A stretch of DNA of 64,000 nucleotides, from contig NZ_BMDR01000008.1 in NCBI RefSeq assembly GCF_014635885.1, forward strand, positions 99,302-163,301, in the 5' to 3' direction. The stretch comes from Acinetobacter vivianii (lineage in GTDB: Bacteria; Pseudomonadota; Gammaproteobacteria; Pseudomonadales; Moraxellaceae). The stretch's first letter is position 1, and each line of letters begins with the position of its first letter. The notes below the pieces were generated by a model that was given only the letters and a program-made list of their open reading frames with translations, searched no databases and was not told the DNA's origin. Position numbers and translations under genes: made by a program. Below, one piece after another: positions 56,174-64,000 of this stretch.

Positions 56174-56214
56174 TGCATAAAGTCCCTGATTGTTATTTAA
56201 TTAAAGCTTAATAT

Positions 56215-56241
56215 GAATAATTATTCGCATTCAATTCGCAT
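56215..56241. promoter_or_regulatory. Palindrome plus direct repeats between MpaB and tetR genes
   Basis: GAATAA-TTATTC perfect palindrome (56215-56226), overlapping direct repeats of ATTCGCAT 11 bases apart (56223-56230, 56234-56241). Located in the divergent 85-base region; likely operator. Confidence 0.55.
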
Positions 56242-56258
56242 TTCAATTGAGGCTGAGC

Positions 56259-56855
56259 ATGAGAAAACGACCGCAGCAGCAACGCGCCAAAATGATCGTT
56301 GAAAGCATTTTGGAAGGGGCACAGAAATGTATTTCTGAATATGGGGTTTTGCAGGTGACCACGCCTAAAATCTCTGAAAAATCAGGGGTGAGTGTCGGAT
56401 CGATTTATCAGTATTTTGAAAATAAAGAGCAAATCATTGCGGAATTATTGCTACGTAAAAGTGAAAATTTGGGACAGGCGGTAAAGCAACTGGTGATGCT
56501 ACAACAGCAAACTTCTATTCAGGACATCATCACATTAAGTATTGCCTTTGGCTTTGAATCGCTAAAGTCTGATCAAGGTTTTTTTATCGAAATTTTAAAA
56601 AACTGGCATGCTTATAGTGATTCGGAAGCGGCACAAGTTTTAGAGCAGCACTTTTTAGAAGTCGGCATGTATTTATTTGGGCGTTATTATCCACACTGGG
56701 ATTTTGAGACCTTAAAACATAAGTCTTTTGTGATTATTAACAGTACCTTATTTACCATGATGCGTTATGCCAGTAAAAATACTTTTCTCATTGAAGAACA
56801 ACGCCTGCAACAAGAACTGTCAAAAATGATCGTTTCTTTTTTAGATACAGTATGA
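56259..56855 (+). CDS. TetR family transcriptional regulator
   Basis: A 198-residue TetR protein: basic start R-K-R-P-Q-Q-Q-R-A-K, helix-turn-helix V-T-T-P-K-I-S-E-K-S-G-V-S-V-G-S-I-Y-Q-Y-F (about 31-51), then an alpha-helical ligand domain. Divergent from the MpaB oxygenase, its probable target, and 46 bases ahead of an ion-channel-like gene. ATG 56259 has GAGG at proper distance. Confidence 0.9.
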   Translation: MRKRPQQQRAKMIVESILEGAQKCISEYGVLQVTTPKISEKSGVSVGSIYQYFENKEQIIAELLLRKSENLGQAVKQLVMLQQQTSIQDIITLSIAFGFESLKSDQGFFIEILKNWHAYSDSEAAQVLEQHFLEVGMYLFGRYYPHWDFETLKHKSFVIINSTLFTMMRYASKNTFLIEEQRLQQELSKMIVSFLDTV

Positions 56856-56901
56856 TGCACTCAACAAAAATGAAAACCATAACAAGATTCAGGAAAACCA
56901 C

Positions 56902-57585
56902 ATGCAAAGCTTAAAACAATTCTGGAGTACATTTCGTTTATTGCCATCTGCATGGTTGTTGCTGGTTCAACTGGCTTTATTGGTTCTGTATATGCTGACC
57001 TATGGTGATAGTGAATATCGTGCCTTAACTTGGTCAATGGGCGTTTTGGCGCTTCTGATTATTGCTAAGGTGATTCGACAAACACCTGTATTTACCTTTT
57101 GGGGCTTGGTTTTTGTCAGTGGTGCCTTCCTATTTTCGATTATGCTCTTTATTGGTTATGCCACACCGACCATTCAAATTATGGCCTATAGTTTTGAGGC
57201 TTTGGCCTATTTCTATGCAGCTTATGGCTTGTTGCGTTATATGTTTGCCGACCGTTATCTGACCAAAGATGAGCTATTTGCAGCAGGTGCTGTATTTACC
57301 CTAATCGCTTGGGCCTTTGCTTTTTTATACAGTATTTGTCAGCTACTTTTGCCGAACAGTTTCCTGAATCCCAATCAGCCACAAGCCTTACAAAGTTGGC
57401 TGGATCTGCTGTTCTTAAGTTTTAGTCTGCAATCGGCAACAGGTTTATCTGACTTGATGCCGATGAGCCCAGCCGCCAGAGTCCTGGCAATGTTACAAAT
57501 GTTTGGTGGGGTGATGTACCTCGCCGTGGTGGTATCCCGTTTGATTGCATTGCAATATATTGCGCATTTACCCAAAAATCAGTAA
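56902..57585 (+). CDS. Ion-channel-like membrane protein
   Basis: A 227-residue membrane protein of about six helices. The last third has the two-helix plus re-entrant pore arrangement of bacterial potassium channels (pore helix F-L-S-F-S-L-Q, filter-like S-A-T-G-L-S-D, then P-x-S-x-A-A-R-x-L-A-M-L-Q-M-F-G-G-V-x-Y-L-A-V-V). The canonical T-x-G-Y-G-D filter is replaced by T-G-L-S-D, so potassium selectivity is doubtful. It follows the TetR gene in the same direction and ends overlapping the convergent gcdR-like gene by seven bases. Confidence 0.78.
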   Translation: MQSLKQFWSTFRLLPSAWLLLVQLALLVLYMLTYGDSEYRALTWSMGVLALLIIAKVIRQTPVFTFWGLVFVSGAFLFSIMLFIGYATPTIQIMAYSFEALAYFYAAYGLLRYMFADRYLTKDELFAAGAVFTLIAWAFAFLYSICQLLLPNSFLNPNQPQALQSWLDLLFLSFSLQSATGLSDLMPMSPAARVLAMLQMFGGVMYLAVVVSRLIALQYIAHLPKNQ

Positions 57586-58535
57586 TCCGATGTTGAGATG
57601 GAGCGGGTTGCCGTTTCCTGTTCCAGCCATTCGATGAATTTCAACATAATCGGGTTATGCGGCTGTTCAGCATAAACAAAATAATAGCAACGCGAACCGC
57701 TGAGTTTGTGCAATGACACGATGATCAATTCGCCTCGATTCAGTTCTTTTTCAATCAGCATTTGTGGAATCAGGGCCAAGCCAAGATGGTGAGTAGCGGC
57801 AACGGCCAGCATGGAAAACAGCTCATGGCGCTGACCTTCCATCGCATAGGGTGCGTTATAGCCCAGACTGTCGAACCATTCTTTCCAGATTGCAGGGCGA
57901 GTGGTCTGTTGTAATAAGGGCAGTTGTGAGAGTTGTGACGCAGTCAGATCCAGCGCCGAGGGTGGCTCGTTTTGAATCAGATCAGGGAAGAACTTTTTGA
58001 TCAGCGTTGGCGAGCAAACAGCAACCACTTCTTCTTGCATCAAAAAATGTGCAGTTGTTCCGGGCCAATTTTCAACTTGAGCGGGCGTACCTGCATAGAT
58101 GGCAGCATCAAAAATCTGTTCACTGAATAAAAAGGGCTTGGTGCTGGTTTCAAGGTGGATGGTAATTTTGGGATAGTTTTCATTAAAACGATGTAGGCGT
58201 GGTAGCAGCCAGCGCGTTGCAAAGGTCGGCACCACCCCGAGTTTGAGCGTGCCACCTAAACCTTGATGTGACATTAGGTCGAGCGTGCTGTGTTCCAGTC
58301 CGAGCAAATGTGTCTTGATATTTTTGAGATATTGTTCCCCCGCAATCGTCAGTTCCACCCCATGTCGTACCCGATGAAACAAGGGCAGATTAAGAAACTC
58401 TTCCAGTTGCTGAATCTGTCTGGAAACCGCACTTTGGGTCATGCTGAGTTCCTGTGCCGCATGGGTATAGGTCTTATGTTTGGCAGCGGCTTCAAAGCAA
58501 ATCAATGACTGGAGTGAAGGAATCATACGTCGCAT
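57579..58535 (-). CDS. LysR family regulator, GcdR-like
   Basis: A 318-residue LysR protein: helix-turn-helix T-Y-T-H-A-A-Q-E-L-S-M-T-Q-S-A-V-S-R-Q-I-Q-Q-L-E (about 22-45) and an effector domain. The M-R-R-M-I-P-S-L-Q-S-L-I-C-F-E-A-A-A-K-H start is the GcvA/GcdR type. It is divergent from glutaryl-CoA dehydrogenase across 228 bases, as in Pseudomonas GcdR, which activates glutarate catabolism. AAGGA precedes the ATG. Confidence 0.88.
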   Translation of the reverse strand: MRRMIPSLQSLICFEAAAKHKTYTHAAQELSMTQSAVSRQIQQLEEFLNLPLFHRVRHGVELTIAGEQYLKNIKTHLLGLEHSTLDLMSHQGLGGTLKLGVVPTFATRWLLPRLHRFNENYPKITIHLETSTKPFLFSEQIFDAAIYAGTPAQVENWPGTTAHFLMQEEVVAVCSPTLIKKFFPDLIQNEPPSALDLTASQLSQLPLLQQTTRPAIWKEWFDSLGYNAPYAMEGQRHELFSMLAVAATHHLGLALIPQMLIEKELNRGELIIVSLHKLSGSRCYYFVYAEQPHNPIMLKFIEWLEQETATRSISTSDY

Positions 58536-58597
58536 AACAGCGTCCTTGTGTTACCTGCAAAAAAAAACCATGAGGTTGGGAGAATTTAAGCGTTGTA

Positions 58598-58631
58598 CAT
58601 TATTCTCTGCTGTATTTTTAACAGAATAATG
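58598..58631. promoter_or_regulatory. Inverted repeat between gcdR-like gene and gcdH
   Basis: CATTATTCT ... AGAATAATG, nine-base arms 16 bases apart, in the divergent region; probable LysR-type site. Confidence 0.45.
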
Positions 58632-58763
58632 GAGTCTGTTTCAATTGAGCTATGCATAAAACGCATAGCTGTATGAAAAAACATCGTTTGCCTGAAGCTT
58701 TAATCTGGCCTAGCATCAAGTACATCACTGATATTCAGATTGCTTAAAAGGAAGATAAAAGTC

Positions 58764-59972
58764 ATGGCAAATCAAGGAAAGCGTGTCTCTTTTAACTGGC
58801 AAGATCCATTTTTACTCGAACAGCAACTCAGCCCAGAAGAACGCATGATTCGGGATAGCGCTCAGGCCTATTGTCAAGACAAACTCATGCCACGCGTACT
58901 GGAACAATTCCGCCATGAAAAAACAGATCCAAGTATTTTTCGGGAAATGGGTGAGCTAGGTTTATTAGGCCCAACTATTTCAGAGCAGTACGGTGGAGCA
59001 GGATTGAACTATGTCAGTTATGGTTTGATTGCACGCGAGATTGAACGCGTAGATTCTGGCTATCGCTCTATGGCTAGTGTGCAAAGTTCGTTGGTGATGG
59101 TGCCAATTGATGAATTTGGTACAGAGGCACAAAAACAGAAATACCTGCCTAAATTGGCGTCAGGCGAGTACATTGGCTGTTTTGGATTGACTGAGCCTGA
59201 CCACGGTTCTGATCCGGGCAGCATGCTATGCCGTGCCAAAAAAGTTGCAGGCGGCTATCGTCTCAGTGGCAGTAAAATGTGGATTACCAACAGTCCAATT
59301 GCAGATGTATTTATGGTTTGGGCCAAAGAAGTCACTGAAGCAGGCAATGTCGGAGAGATTCGCGGCTTCATTCTGGAAAAAGGCTGGGAAGGGCTGTCTG
59401 CACCTGCCATTCATGGCAAGGTCGGACTACGTGCATCGATTACCGGTGAAATCGTGATGGATCAAGTGTTTGTACCAGAAGAAAATGCATTTCCTGAGGT
59501 GCGTGGTCTGAAAGGGCCGTTTACCTGTCTGAACAGTGCCCGTTATGGTATTGCATGGGGTGCAATGGGTGCTGCTGAATTCTGTTGGCATACCGCACAT
59601 CAATACACCATGGATCGTAAACAGTTCGGTCGTCCGTTGGCAGCCAATCAGCTGATTCAGAAAAAGCTAGCGGATATGCAAACTGAAATTGCTCTAGGCC
59701 TACAAGTCGCTTTGCGTTTTGGTCAAATGAAAGATGCAGGCATTGCTTCAGTCGAAGGCACGTCGCTGATCAAACGCAATAACTGTGGTAAAGCGCTGGA
59801 AATTGCTCGATTGGCACGTGACATGATGGGCGGTAATGGCATCAGTGATGAATTTGGTGTGGCACGTCATCTGGTCAATCTGGAAGTGGTGAATACCTAT
59901 GAAGGGACTCATGATGTACATGCCTTGATTCTTGGGCGTGCACAAACAGGCATCGCTGCATTTTCTAACTAA
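58764..59972 (+). CDS. gcdH: Glutaryl-CoA dehydrogenase
   Basis: A 402-residue FAD enzyme of the acyl-CoA dehydrogenase family that oxidises and decarboxylates glutaryl-CoA to crotonyl-CoA, in lysine and tryptophan degradation. The catalytic base is E380 in [11 protein letters not shown], the GCDH form; [15 protein letters not shown] and R-D-M-M-G-G-N-G-I are conserved. ATG 58764 with AAGGAAG. Followed by a CoA-transferase gene. Confidence 0.95.
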   Translation: MANQGKRVSFNWQDPFLLEQQLSPEERMIRDSAQAYCQDKLMPRVLEQFRHEKTDPSIFREMGELGLLGPTISEQYGGAGLNYVSYGLIAREIERVDSGYRSMASVQSSLVMVPIDEFGTEAQKQKYLPKLASGEYIGCFGLTEPDHGSDPGSMLCRAKKVAGGYRLSGSKMWITNSPIADVFMVWAKEVTEAGNVGEIRGFILEKGWEGLSAPAIHGKVGLRASITGEIVMDQVFVPEENAFPEVRGLKGPFTCLNSARYGIAWGAMGAAEFCWHTAHQYTMDRKQFGRPLAANQLIQKKLADMQTEIALGLQVALRFGQMKDAGIASVEGTSLIKRNNCGKALEIARLARDMMGGNGISDEFGVARHLVNLEVVNTYEGTHDVHALILGRAQTGIAAFSN

Positions 59973-59995
59973 AAATTCATCACTTATTAAACGTA

Positions 59996-60019
59996 AAGAC
60001 ACGTTTTCGGACGTGTCTT
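59996..60019. repeat. Hairpin between gcdH and the CoA-transferase gene
   Basis: AAGACACG / CGTGTCTT arms with an eight-base loop, no T run. May be a stabilising hairpin within a gcdH-CoA-transferase transcript. Confidence 0.45.
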
Positions 60020-60107
60020 GAGGCACATTCATGCCTAAAAAATATCGACCAAGGCTGTGAAGCAGGGTCGTCAATACGATCCACAATAATCATAAGGAAG
60101 GAACAGG

Positions 60108-61331
60108 ATGGGTGCATTAACAGGTTTACGTGTACTGGATCTTAGCCGAGTGTTGGCAGGACCGTGGTGTAGTCAGATTCTGGCCGATTTAGGCGCTGAA
60201 GTGATCAAGATTGAACGTCCTCACACAGGTGATGATACCCGTATGTGGGGACCACCGTGGATGAAAGATGATGCAGGACAACCTACACGCGAAGCGGGGT
60301 ATTATCAGTCTGCCAATCGGAATAAATACTCGGTCGCCATTGATATTGCTTCAAAAGAAGGCCAAGCCTTGCTCAGAGAAATGGTCAAGGACAGTGATGT
60401 GCTGATTGAAAATTATAAAGTCGGTTCATTACGCAAATACGGGCTGGACTATGCCAGTCTGAGTGAAATCAATCCGAGATTGGTCTATTGCTCCATTACG
60501 GGCTTTGGGCAAACAGGGCCGCGTGCATCTGAACCTGGTTATGATTTTGTGATTCAGGGCATGGCGGGATTGATGAGCATTACTGGTGAAAAGGATGATC
60601 TGGCAGGGGGAGGCCCACAAAAAGTTGGCGTTGCAGTCACAGATTTACAAACAGGGTTGTATGCCACCATTGCGATTCAGGCAGCGCTTTGGGCGCGTCA
60701 AACAACAGGCAAAGGACAGCATATTGATTTGTCCTTACTCGATGTGCAGGTCGCAGGCTTAGCCAATCATGGCATGAACTATTTGATCACAGGTCAGGCA
60801 CCGAAACGTTGGGGGAATGCCCATGCCAATATTGTGCCTTATCAAACCTTTAAGGCAAAAGATAAGGACTTTATTATTGCGTGCGGAAATGATGCCCAGT
60901 TTAAATCCTTGTGTCAGGCCATCGGTCAAGCTGAATGGGCAGCGCATCCCAAGTTTCGATTCAATCAGGATCGGATTGCGCATCGTGGGGAATTGACCAC
61001 TTTAATGGATCAGCATTTTCTCACGCAATCTGCACAATACTGGGTAGAGCGGATTCATGCCGTTAAAGTACCTGTAGGTATGATCAATAATGTGGATGAG
61101 GCCTTGCAAGAACCGCAAGTACAAGCACGGGAAATGGTAGTGTCGATTCCACATCCACAATATCGGCAATTTAAAATGATTGCGTCGCCATTGAAGTTGT
61201 CTGAGACACCTGTGGAATATCGTCTTGCACCGCCCCGTTTGGGAGAGCATACCCAACAGGTTTTAGCAAAATCTTGTTCAGCAGAGGTCTTGGTAGCGTT
61301 GACTGAGCAAGGGGTGATTGGGCATTTGTAG
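60108..61331 (+). CDS. CaiB/BaiF family CoA-transferase (probable glutarate CoA-transferase)
   Basis: A 407-residue family III CoA-transferase. Seen: V-L-D-L-S-R-V-L-A-G-P-W-C-S-Q-I-L-A-D-L at the N-terminus, the catalytic Asp in V-A-V-T-D-L-Q-T-G-L-Y-A, and G-K-G-Q-H-I-D-L-S-L-L-D. Downstream of gcdH it most likely transfers CoA from succinyl-CoA to glutarate (glutarate:succinyl-CoA transferase), making the gcdH substrate; alternative dicarboxylates are possible. Ribosome site AAGGAACAGG. Confidence 0.9.
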   Translation: MGALTGLRVLDLSRVLAGPWCSQILADLGAEVIKIERPHTGDDTRMWGPPWMKDDAGQPTREAGYYQSANRNKYSVAIDIASKEGQALLREMVKDSDVLIENYKVGSLRKYGLDYASLSEINPRLVYCSITGFGQTGPRASEPGYDFVIQGMAGLMSITGEKDDLAGGGPQKVGVAVTDLQTGLYATIAIQAALWARQTTGKGQHIDLSLLDVQVAGLANHGMNYLITGQAPKRWGNAHANIVPYQTFKAKDKDFIIACGNDAQFKSLCQAIGQAEWAAHPKFRFNQDRIAHRGELTTLMDQHFLTQSAQYWVERIHAVKVPVGMINNVDEALQEPQVQAREMVVSIPHPQYRQFKMIASPLKLSETPVEYRLAPPRLGEHTQQVLAKSCSAEVLVALTEQGVIGHL

Positions 61332-61463
61332 AGAATGCCCTGTGTCGTTTAGATTGCTGAAATTTTAGCTTTATCTATATAAAATCAAAATCTTACTGTT
61401 TTATTTTATATCCTGTTACAGCATTACAACTGCGTTATTCTTGATATTTTTTATACTAGAGCA

Positions 61464-61494
61464 CGAGTTTTACATTACATGAACTCGCTTTTAT
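61464..61494 (+). terminator. Possible terminator after the CoA-transferase gene
   Basis: CGAGTT / AACTCG arms with a 12-base loop followed by CTTTTATT. Weak stem; distance to the gene stop is about 130 bases. Confidence 0.4.
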
Positions 61495-61563
61495 TCACGT
61501 TGTGAATGTCTTATTTTGGCTGTTATGGCCTGTCCATTATCATTAGAATAACGTGGGGGAATT

Positions 61564-63540
61564 ATGCCTTCCAAGCCATCTTCGCTGTTTGCGAATGTGA
61601 ATCCAAACGTGTTTTTAAGCACGGTGATCATTATTGCGATTTTTCTCGCAATCGTCATTGTTGCACCAAGTTCCTTTGAACTTCTTACACAGCAGCTTAA
61701 ACAATGGATCACCGATTCATTTAGCTGGTTTTATGTTTTATCAGTCGCCGTCTTTTTGATTCTACTGATTTATATTGCCTGTTCCGCCAGCGGAAAAATC
61801 AAATTAGGACCTGATCACAGTCAGCCTGAATATAGCAATGGCTCATGGTTTGCCATGCTATTTACTGCTGGGATGGGGATCGGTCTGATGTTCTTTGGCG
61901 TGGCGGAGCCCGTCATGCACTATATCAGTCCACCGAGCGGTGATCCTGAAAGTGTAGAGTCAGCGCAGCAAGCCTTACGCATCACCTTTTTCCATTGGGG
62001 CTTACATGCCTGGGCAATTTATGCAGTTGTCGGGTTAGCGCTTGCTTACTTTGCCTATCGTCATAATCTTCCGTTAAAAACTCGTTCCGCTTTATATCCA
62101 ATTATTGGTAAAAAGATTTATGGTCCTTTGGGCGATAGTATCGATATTTTTGCCACCATTGGTACGGTATTTGGTGTTGCGACCTCTTTAGGTTTTGGTG
62201 TTACCCAGATTAACTCGGGTTTACATTATCTCTTTGGTATCGAGCAAAGTAGCAATGTTCAGGTTGTTCTGATTATCTTTGTCAGTGCCTTGGCATCTTT
62301 ATCTGTGTTCTTAGGACTGGATAAAGGCGTGAAGCGTCTTTCTGAACTGAATCTGATCTTGGCTTTAGTGCTGTTGGCCTTTGTCTTTATTGCAGGGCCA
62401 AGTATCTACTTATTGCAAACAACCATTCAAAACACAGGTTCTTATATTTCCAACCTGTTTAGCATGACGTTTAACTTATATGCCTACCAACCGAATGGCT
62501 GGATTGGCGGCTGGACGATCATGTATTGGGCATGGTGGATTTCTTGGTCGCCATTTGTCGGGATGTTTATTGCACGGGTTTCACGTGGTCGAACCATCCG
62601 TGAGTTTATCGTCGGTGTATTACTGATTCCAACGGGCTTTACTATCATCTGGATGGGCTTCTTGGGGAATGCCGCACTGTTCAGTATTTTGCAAGAACAC
62701 AATGTCACCCTGATTCAAGCTGTACAAAATGATTCTTCAGTTGCCTTATTTGAATTCCTGAATCATTTACCGTTTTCGGGTGTGATGAGTTTACTGGCAA
62801 CAGTACTGGTGATGCTGTTCTTTGTGACCTCTGCCGACTCTGGTGCATTAGTGACGGACTATCTGACCGCTAAAACAGAAAACTCGCCGGCTTGGCAAAG
62901 ACTGTTCTGGACGGTATTGATGGCGGCTTTGGCAATTATTCTACTTCTGGTGGGTGGTCTCGCTGCGTTGCAAGCGTCAATCATTATGAGTGCCTTGCCG
63001 TTTACTTTAGTGATGTTATTGATGAGTTGGGGTTTATTGAAGGCCTTAAAAATCGATGTGACCAAAATGCAAGCTATTCAGGAAGCGCGTATTACACCAC
63101 GGGCAATTCATAATCCTCGTAGTTGGCAGCAACGTTTAGGTCTGATTATGCATTACCCGCATACTGAAGCTGAGGTAAGAAACTATATTGATACTCAGGT
63201 GAGAAAAGCATTTGAAAGTATTCAGAAAGAATTTAAACGCCGTCATCTTGAAGTGAATATTCAAAATACTGAACAAGGCTTGCAATTGCGTGTCGATCAT
63301 CATCATGAGATTAACTTCATCTATACGGTATATGCCCATGAGACCGTACCGCCAAGTTTTATGCTTGGGCAAGGTGACGCTGACGAAGCTCAATATTACC
63401 AGGCAGAAGTATTCTTGAGAGAAGGTGGTCAGAACTACGATGTCATGGATTGGACCCAAGAGGATTTAATTCAGGACATTATTGATCAGTATGAACGTCA
63501 TCTTTACTTCTTGAATGTTGTACGAGGTACAAATTCTTAA
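61564..63540 (+). CDS. BCCT family betaine/choline transporter
   Basis: A 658-residue transporter with 12 helices (about residues 15-500) and a long hydrophilic C-terminal domain of about 150 residues, the BetT form that imports choline by proton symport and is osmotically regulated. The family Trp motif M-Y-W-A-W-W-I-S-W-S-P-F-V-G-M-F-I-A-R is present, with G-M-G-I-G-L-M-F-F-G-V-A-E-P in helix 3. The GGGGGAATT ribosome site precedes the ATG. No betAB/betI genes are in the window; the substrate is therefore inferred. Confidence 0.92.
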   Translation: MPSKPSSLFANVNPNVFLSTVIIIAIFLAIVIVAPSSFELLTQQLKQWITDSFSWFYVLSVAVFLILLIYIACSASGKIKLGPDHSQPEYSNGSWFAMLFTAGMGIGLMFFGVAEPVMHYISPPSGDPESVESAQQALRITFFHWGLHAWAIYAVVGLALAYFAYRHNLPLKTRSALYPIIGKKIYGPLGDSIDIFATIGTVFGVATSLGFGVTQINSGLHYLFGIEQSSNVQVVLIIFVSALASLSVFLGLDKGVKRLSELNLILALVLLAFVFIAGPSIYLLQTTIQNTGSYISNLFSMTFNLYAYQPNGWIGGWTIMYWAWWISWSPFVGMFIARVSRGRTIREFIVGVLLIPTGFTIIWMGFLGNAALFSILQEHNVTLIQAVQNDSSVALFEFLNHLPFSGVMSLLATVLVMLFFVTSADSGALVTDYLTAKTENSPAWQRLFWTVLMAALAIILLLVGGLAALQASIIMSALPFTLVMLLMSWGLLKALKIDVTKMQAIQEARITPRAIHNPRSWQQRLGLIMHYPHTEAEVRNYIDTQVRKAFESIQKEFKRRHLEVNIQNTEQGLQLRVDHHHEINFIYTVYAHETVPPSFMLGQGDADEAQYYQAEVFLREGGQNYDVMDWTQEDLIQDIIDQYERHLYFLNVVRGTNS

Positions 63541-63565
63541 TCAAAGATTCGTACTGAAACAATAG

Positions 63566-63607
63566 AAACAACGGTTTTGAGCATTTCAAAACTGTTGTTT
63601 TCTTTTT
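63566..63607 (+). terminator. Terminator after the BCCT gene
   Basis: 15-base stem, AAACAACGGTTTTGA / TCAAAACTGTTGTTT with one G-T wobble, five-base loop, then TCTTTTT. Confidence 0.9.
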
Positions 63608-63884
63608 GGAGCATCTTTTTTAAAGCTAATTTTTAGCTGAAAGCGCTTTTATAAATAAAAAATAAAATGAATCTGCTAAAGAAATGATCAACTTTAAGAA
63701 ATTTTTGATGTTAATTAAAACGATTTTAATTAAAAATCATTAAATAATAATTGGTTATGCGTGTTTTTGTGTCTTTAAATTATCTTTTAAGATAACTGAT
63801 AAATTTAAAATTATATAAATCAGTGGATTAGATAAGTTAAAGTTTAAAAATAAAACAACCGAATAATTTAATTTTCAAAAGTGC

Positions 63885-63912
63885 TTGCGTGTGACCTGAA
63901 ATGCTGTAGAAT
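63885..63912 (+). promoter_or_regulatory. Stable-RNA-type promoter at the right edge
   Basis: -35 TTGCGT, 16-base spacer, -10 TAGAAT followed by a G/C-containing discriminator (GCACATCC), and an AT-rich UP-like stretch (about 63850-63880). The layout recalls rRNA operon P1 promoters. Confidence 0.55.
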
Positions 63913-63943
63913 GCACATCCATCGGCGGTGATGCAGATAAAAA

Positions 63944-63959
63944 CTTGTTGAGAAACAAG
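63944..63959 (+). promoter_or_regulatory. BoxB-like hairpin in the leader
   Basis: CTTGTT - GAGA - AACAAG, a six-base stem closed by a GNRA tetraloop, 32 bases after the -10 element. Similar hairpins occur in rRNA antitermination leaders. The boxA element would lie outside the window. Confidence 0.45.
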
Positions 63960-64000
63960 GATTTGGCTAAATAGGTTGGATTCTTGGGTTGGTTGATAAG

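Larger units (their letters stand above)
63541..64000. other. Terminal intergenic region
   Basis: 460 bases. Contains the BCCT terminator, about 250 bases of AT-rich sequence with no gene, and at the right edge the stable-RNA promoter and leader listed separately. Confidence 0.6.

Overview
The window looks like a stretch of Acinetobacter chromosome. Support for the genus: moderately AT-rich DNA with Acinetobacter-like codon use, an ANT(3'')-II type nucleotidyltransferase next to guaA, a complete atpIBEFHAGDC operon, the argS-SPOR pair, the tsaC-dprA-LysM-def block, a CrbS-type sensor kinase divergent from DUF485-actP, and OprD- and OprC-type outer-membrane proteins. I cannot fix the species. 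I see no insertion sequence, prophage, integron or CRISPR array; this is mostly core genome with accessory catabolic and transport islands.

Layout. 1-6150: tail of a LysE-like exporter, DedA, DoxX and YgiW-like envelope/stress proteins, DUF445, guaA and the adenylyltransferase. 6267-15284: an aromatic catabolic island with two LysR regulators, an aldehyde dehydrogenase, the three gentisate-pathway enzymes (gentisate dioxygenase, maleylpyruvate isomerase, fumarylpyruvate hydrolase), an aromatic-acid MFS permease and an OprD porin. A ring hydroxylase that would make gentisate is absent. 15478-18979: a PadR regulator with twin palindromic operators, then DUF3861, DUF2798, pirin, OsmC and a glutathione transferase. 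19033-23513: SPOR protein, argS, Dyp peroxidase, LysE exporter. 23521-26652: zinc uptake (znuB, znuC, zur, and divergent znuA) with a clear Zur box. 26730-34038: ATP synthase operon with a near-consensus promoter and a strong terminator.

34122-41838: lipoproteins, glutathione peroxidase, an AraC regulator and two paralogous MFS efflux genes. A TetR gene is divergent from one of them. Four copies of one operator motif lie upstream of both MFS genes, with the same 56-bp spacing in each pair. This indicates a duplicated efflux unit under one TetR, with a decayed second tetR. An EamA transporter and a candidate small-RNA gene follow. 41860-48871: tsaC, dprA, LysM protein, def, and a copper module (DUF2946 plus TonB-dependent copper receptor), then an unrecognised protein.

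49187-54915: acetate sensing and uptake (CrbS-like symporter/histidine kinase, DUF485, ActP). 54965-57585: an MpaB-type oxygenase, a TetR regulator and an ion-channel-like protein with a non-canonical filter. 57579-61331: glutarate catabolism (GcdR-like LysR, gcdH, CoA-transferase). 61564-63540: a BCCT choline/betaine transporter. The last 120 bases look like a stable-RNA (probably rRNA operon) promoter and leader with the RNA genes just outside the window.

The most promising under-described items are the candidate sRNA at about 41.7 kb, the duplicated TetR/MFS unit with its shared operator, and the palindromes in front of the PadR and DUF3861 genes. No wholly new multi-gene system is evident.
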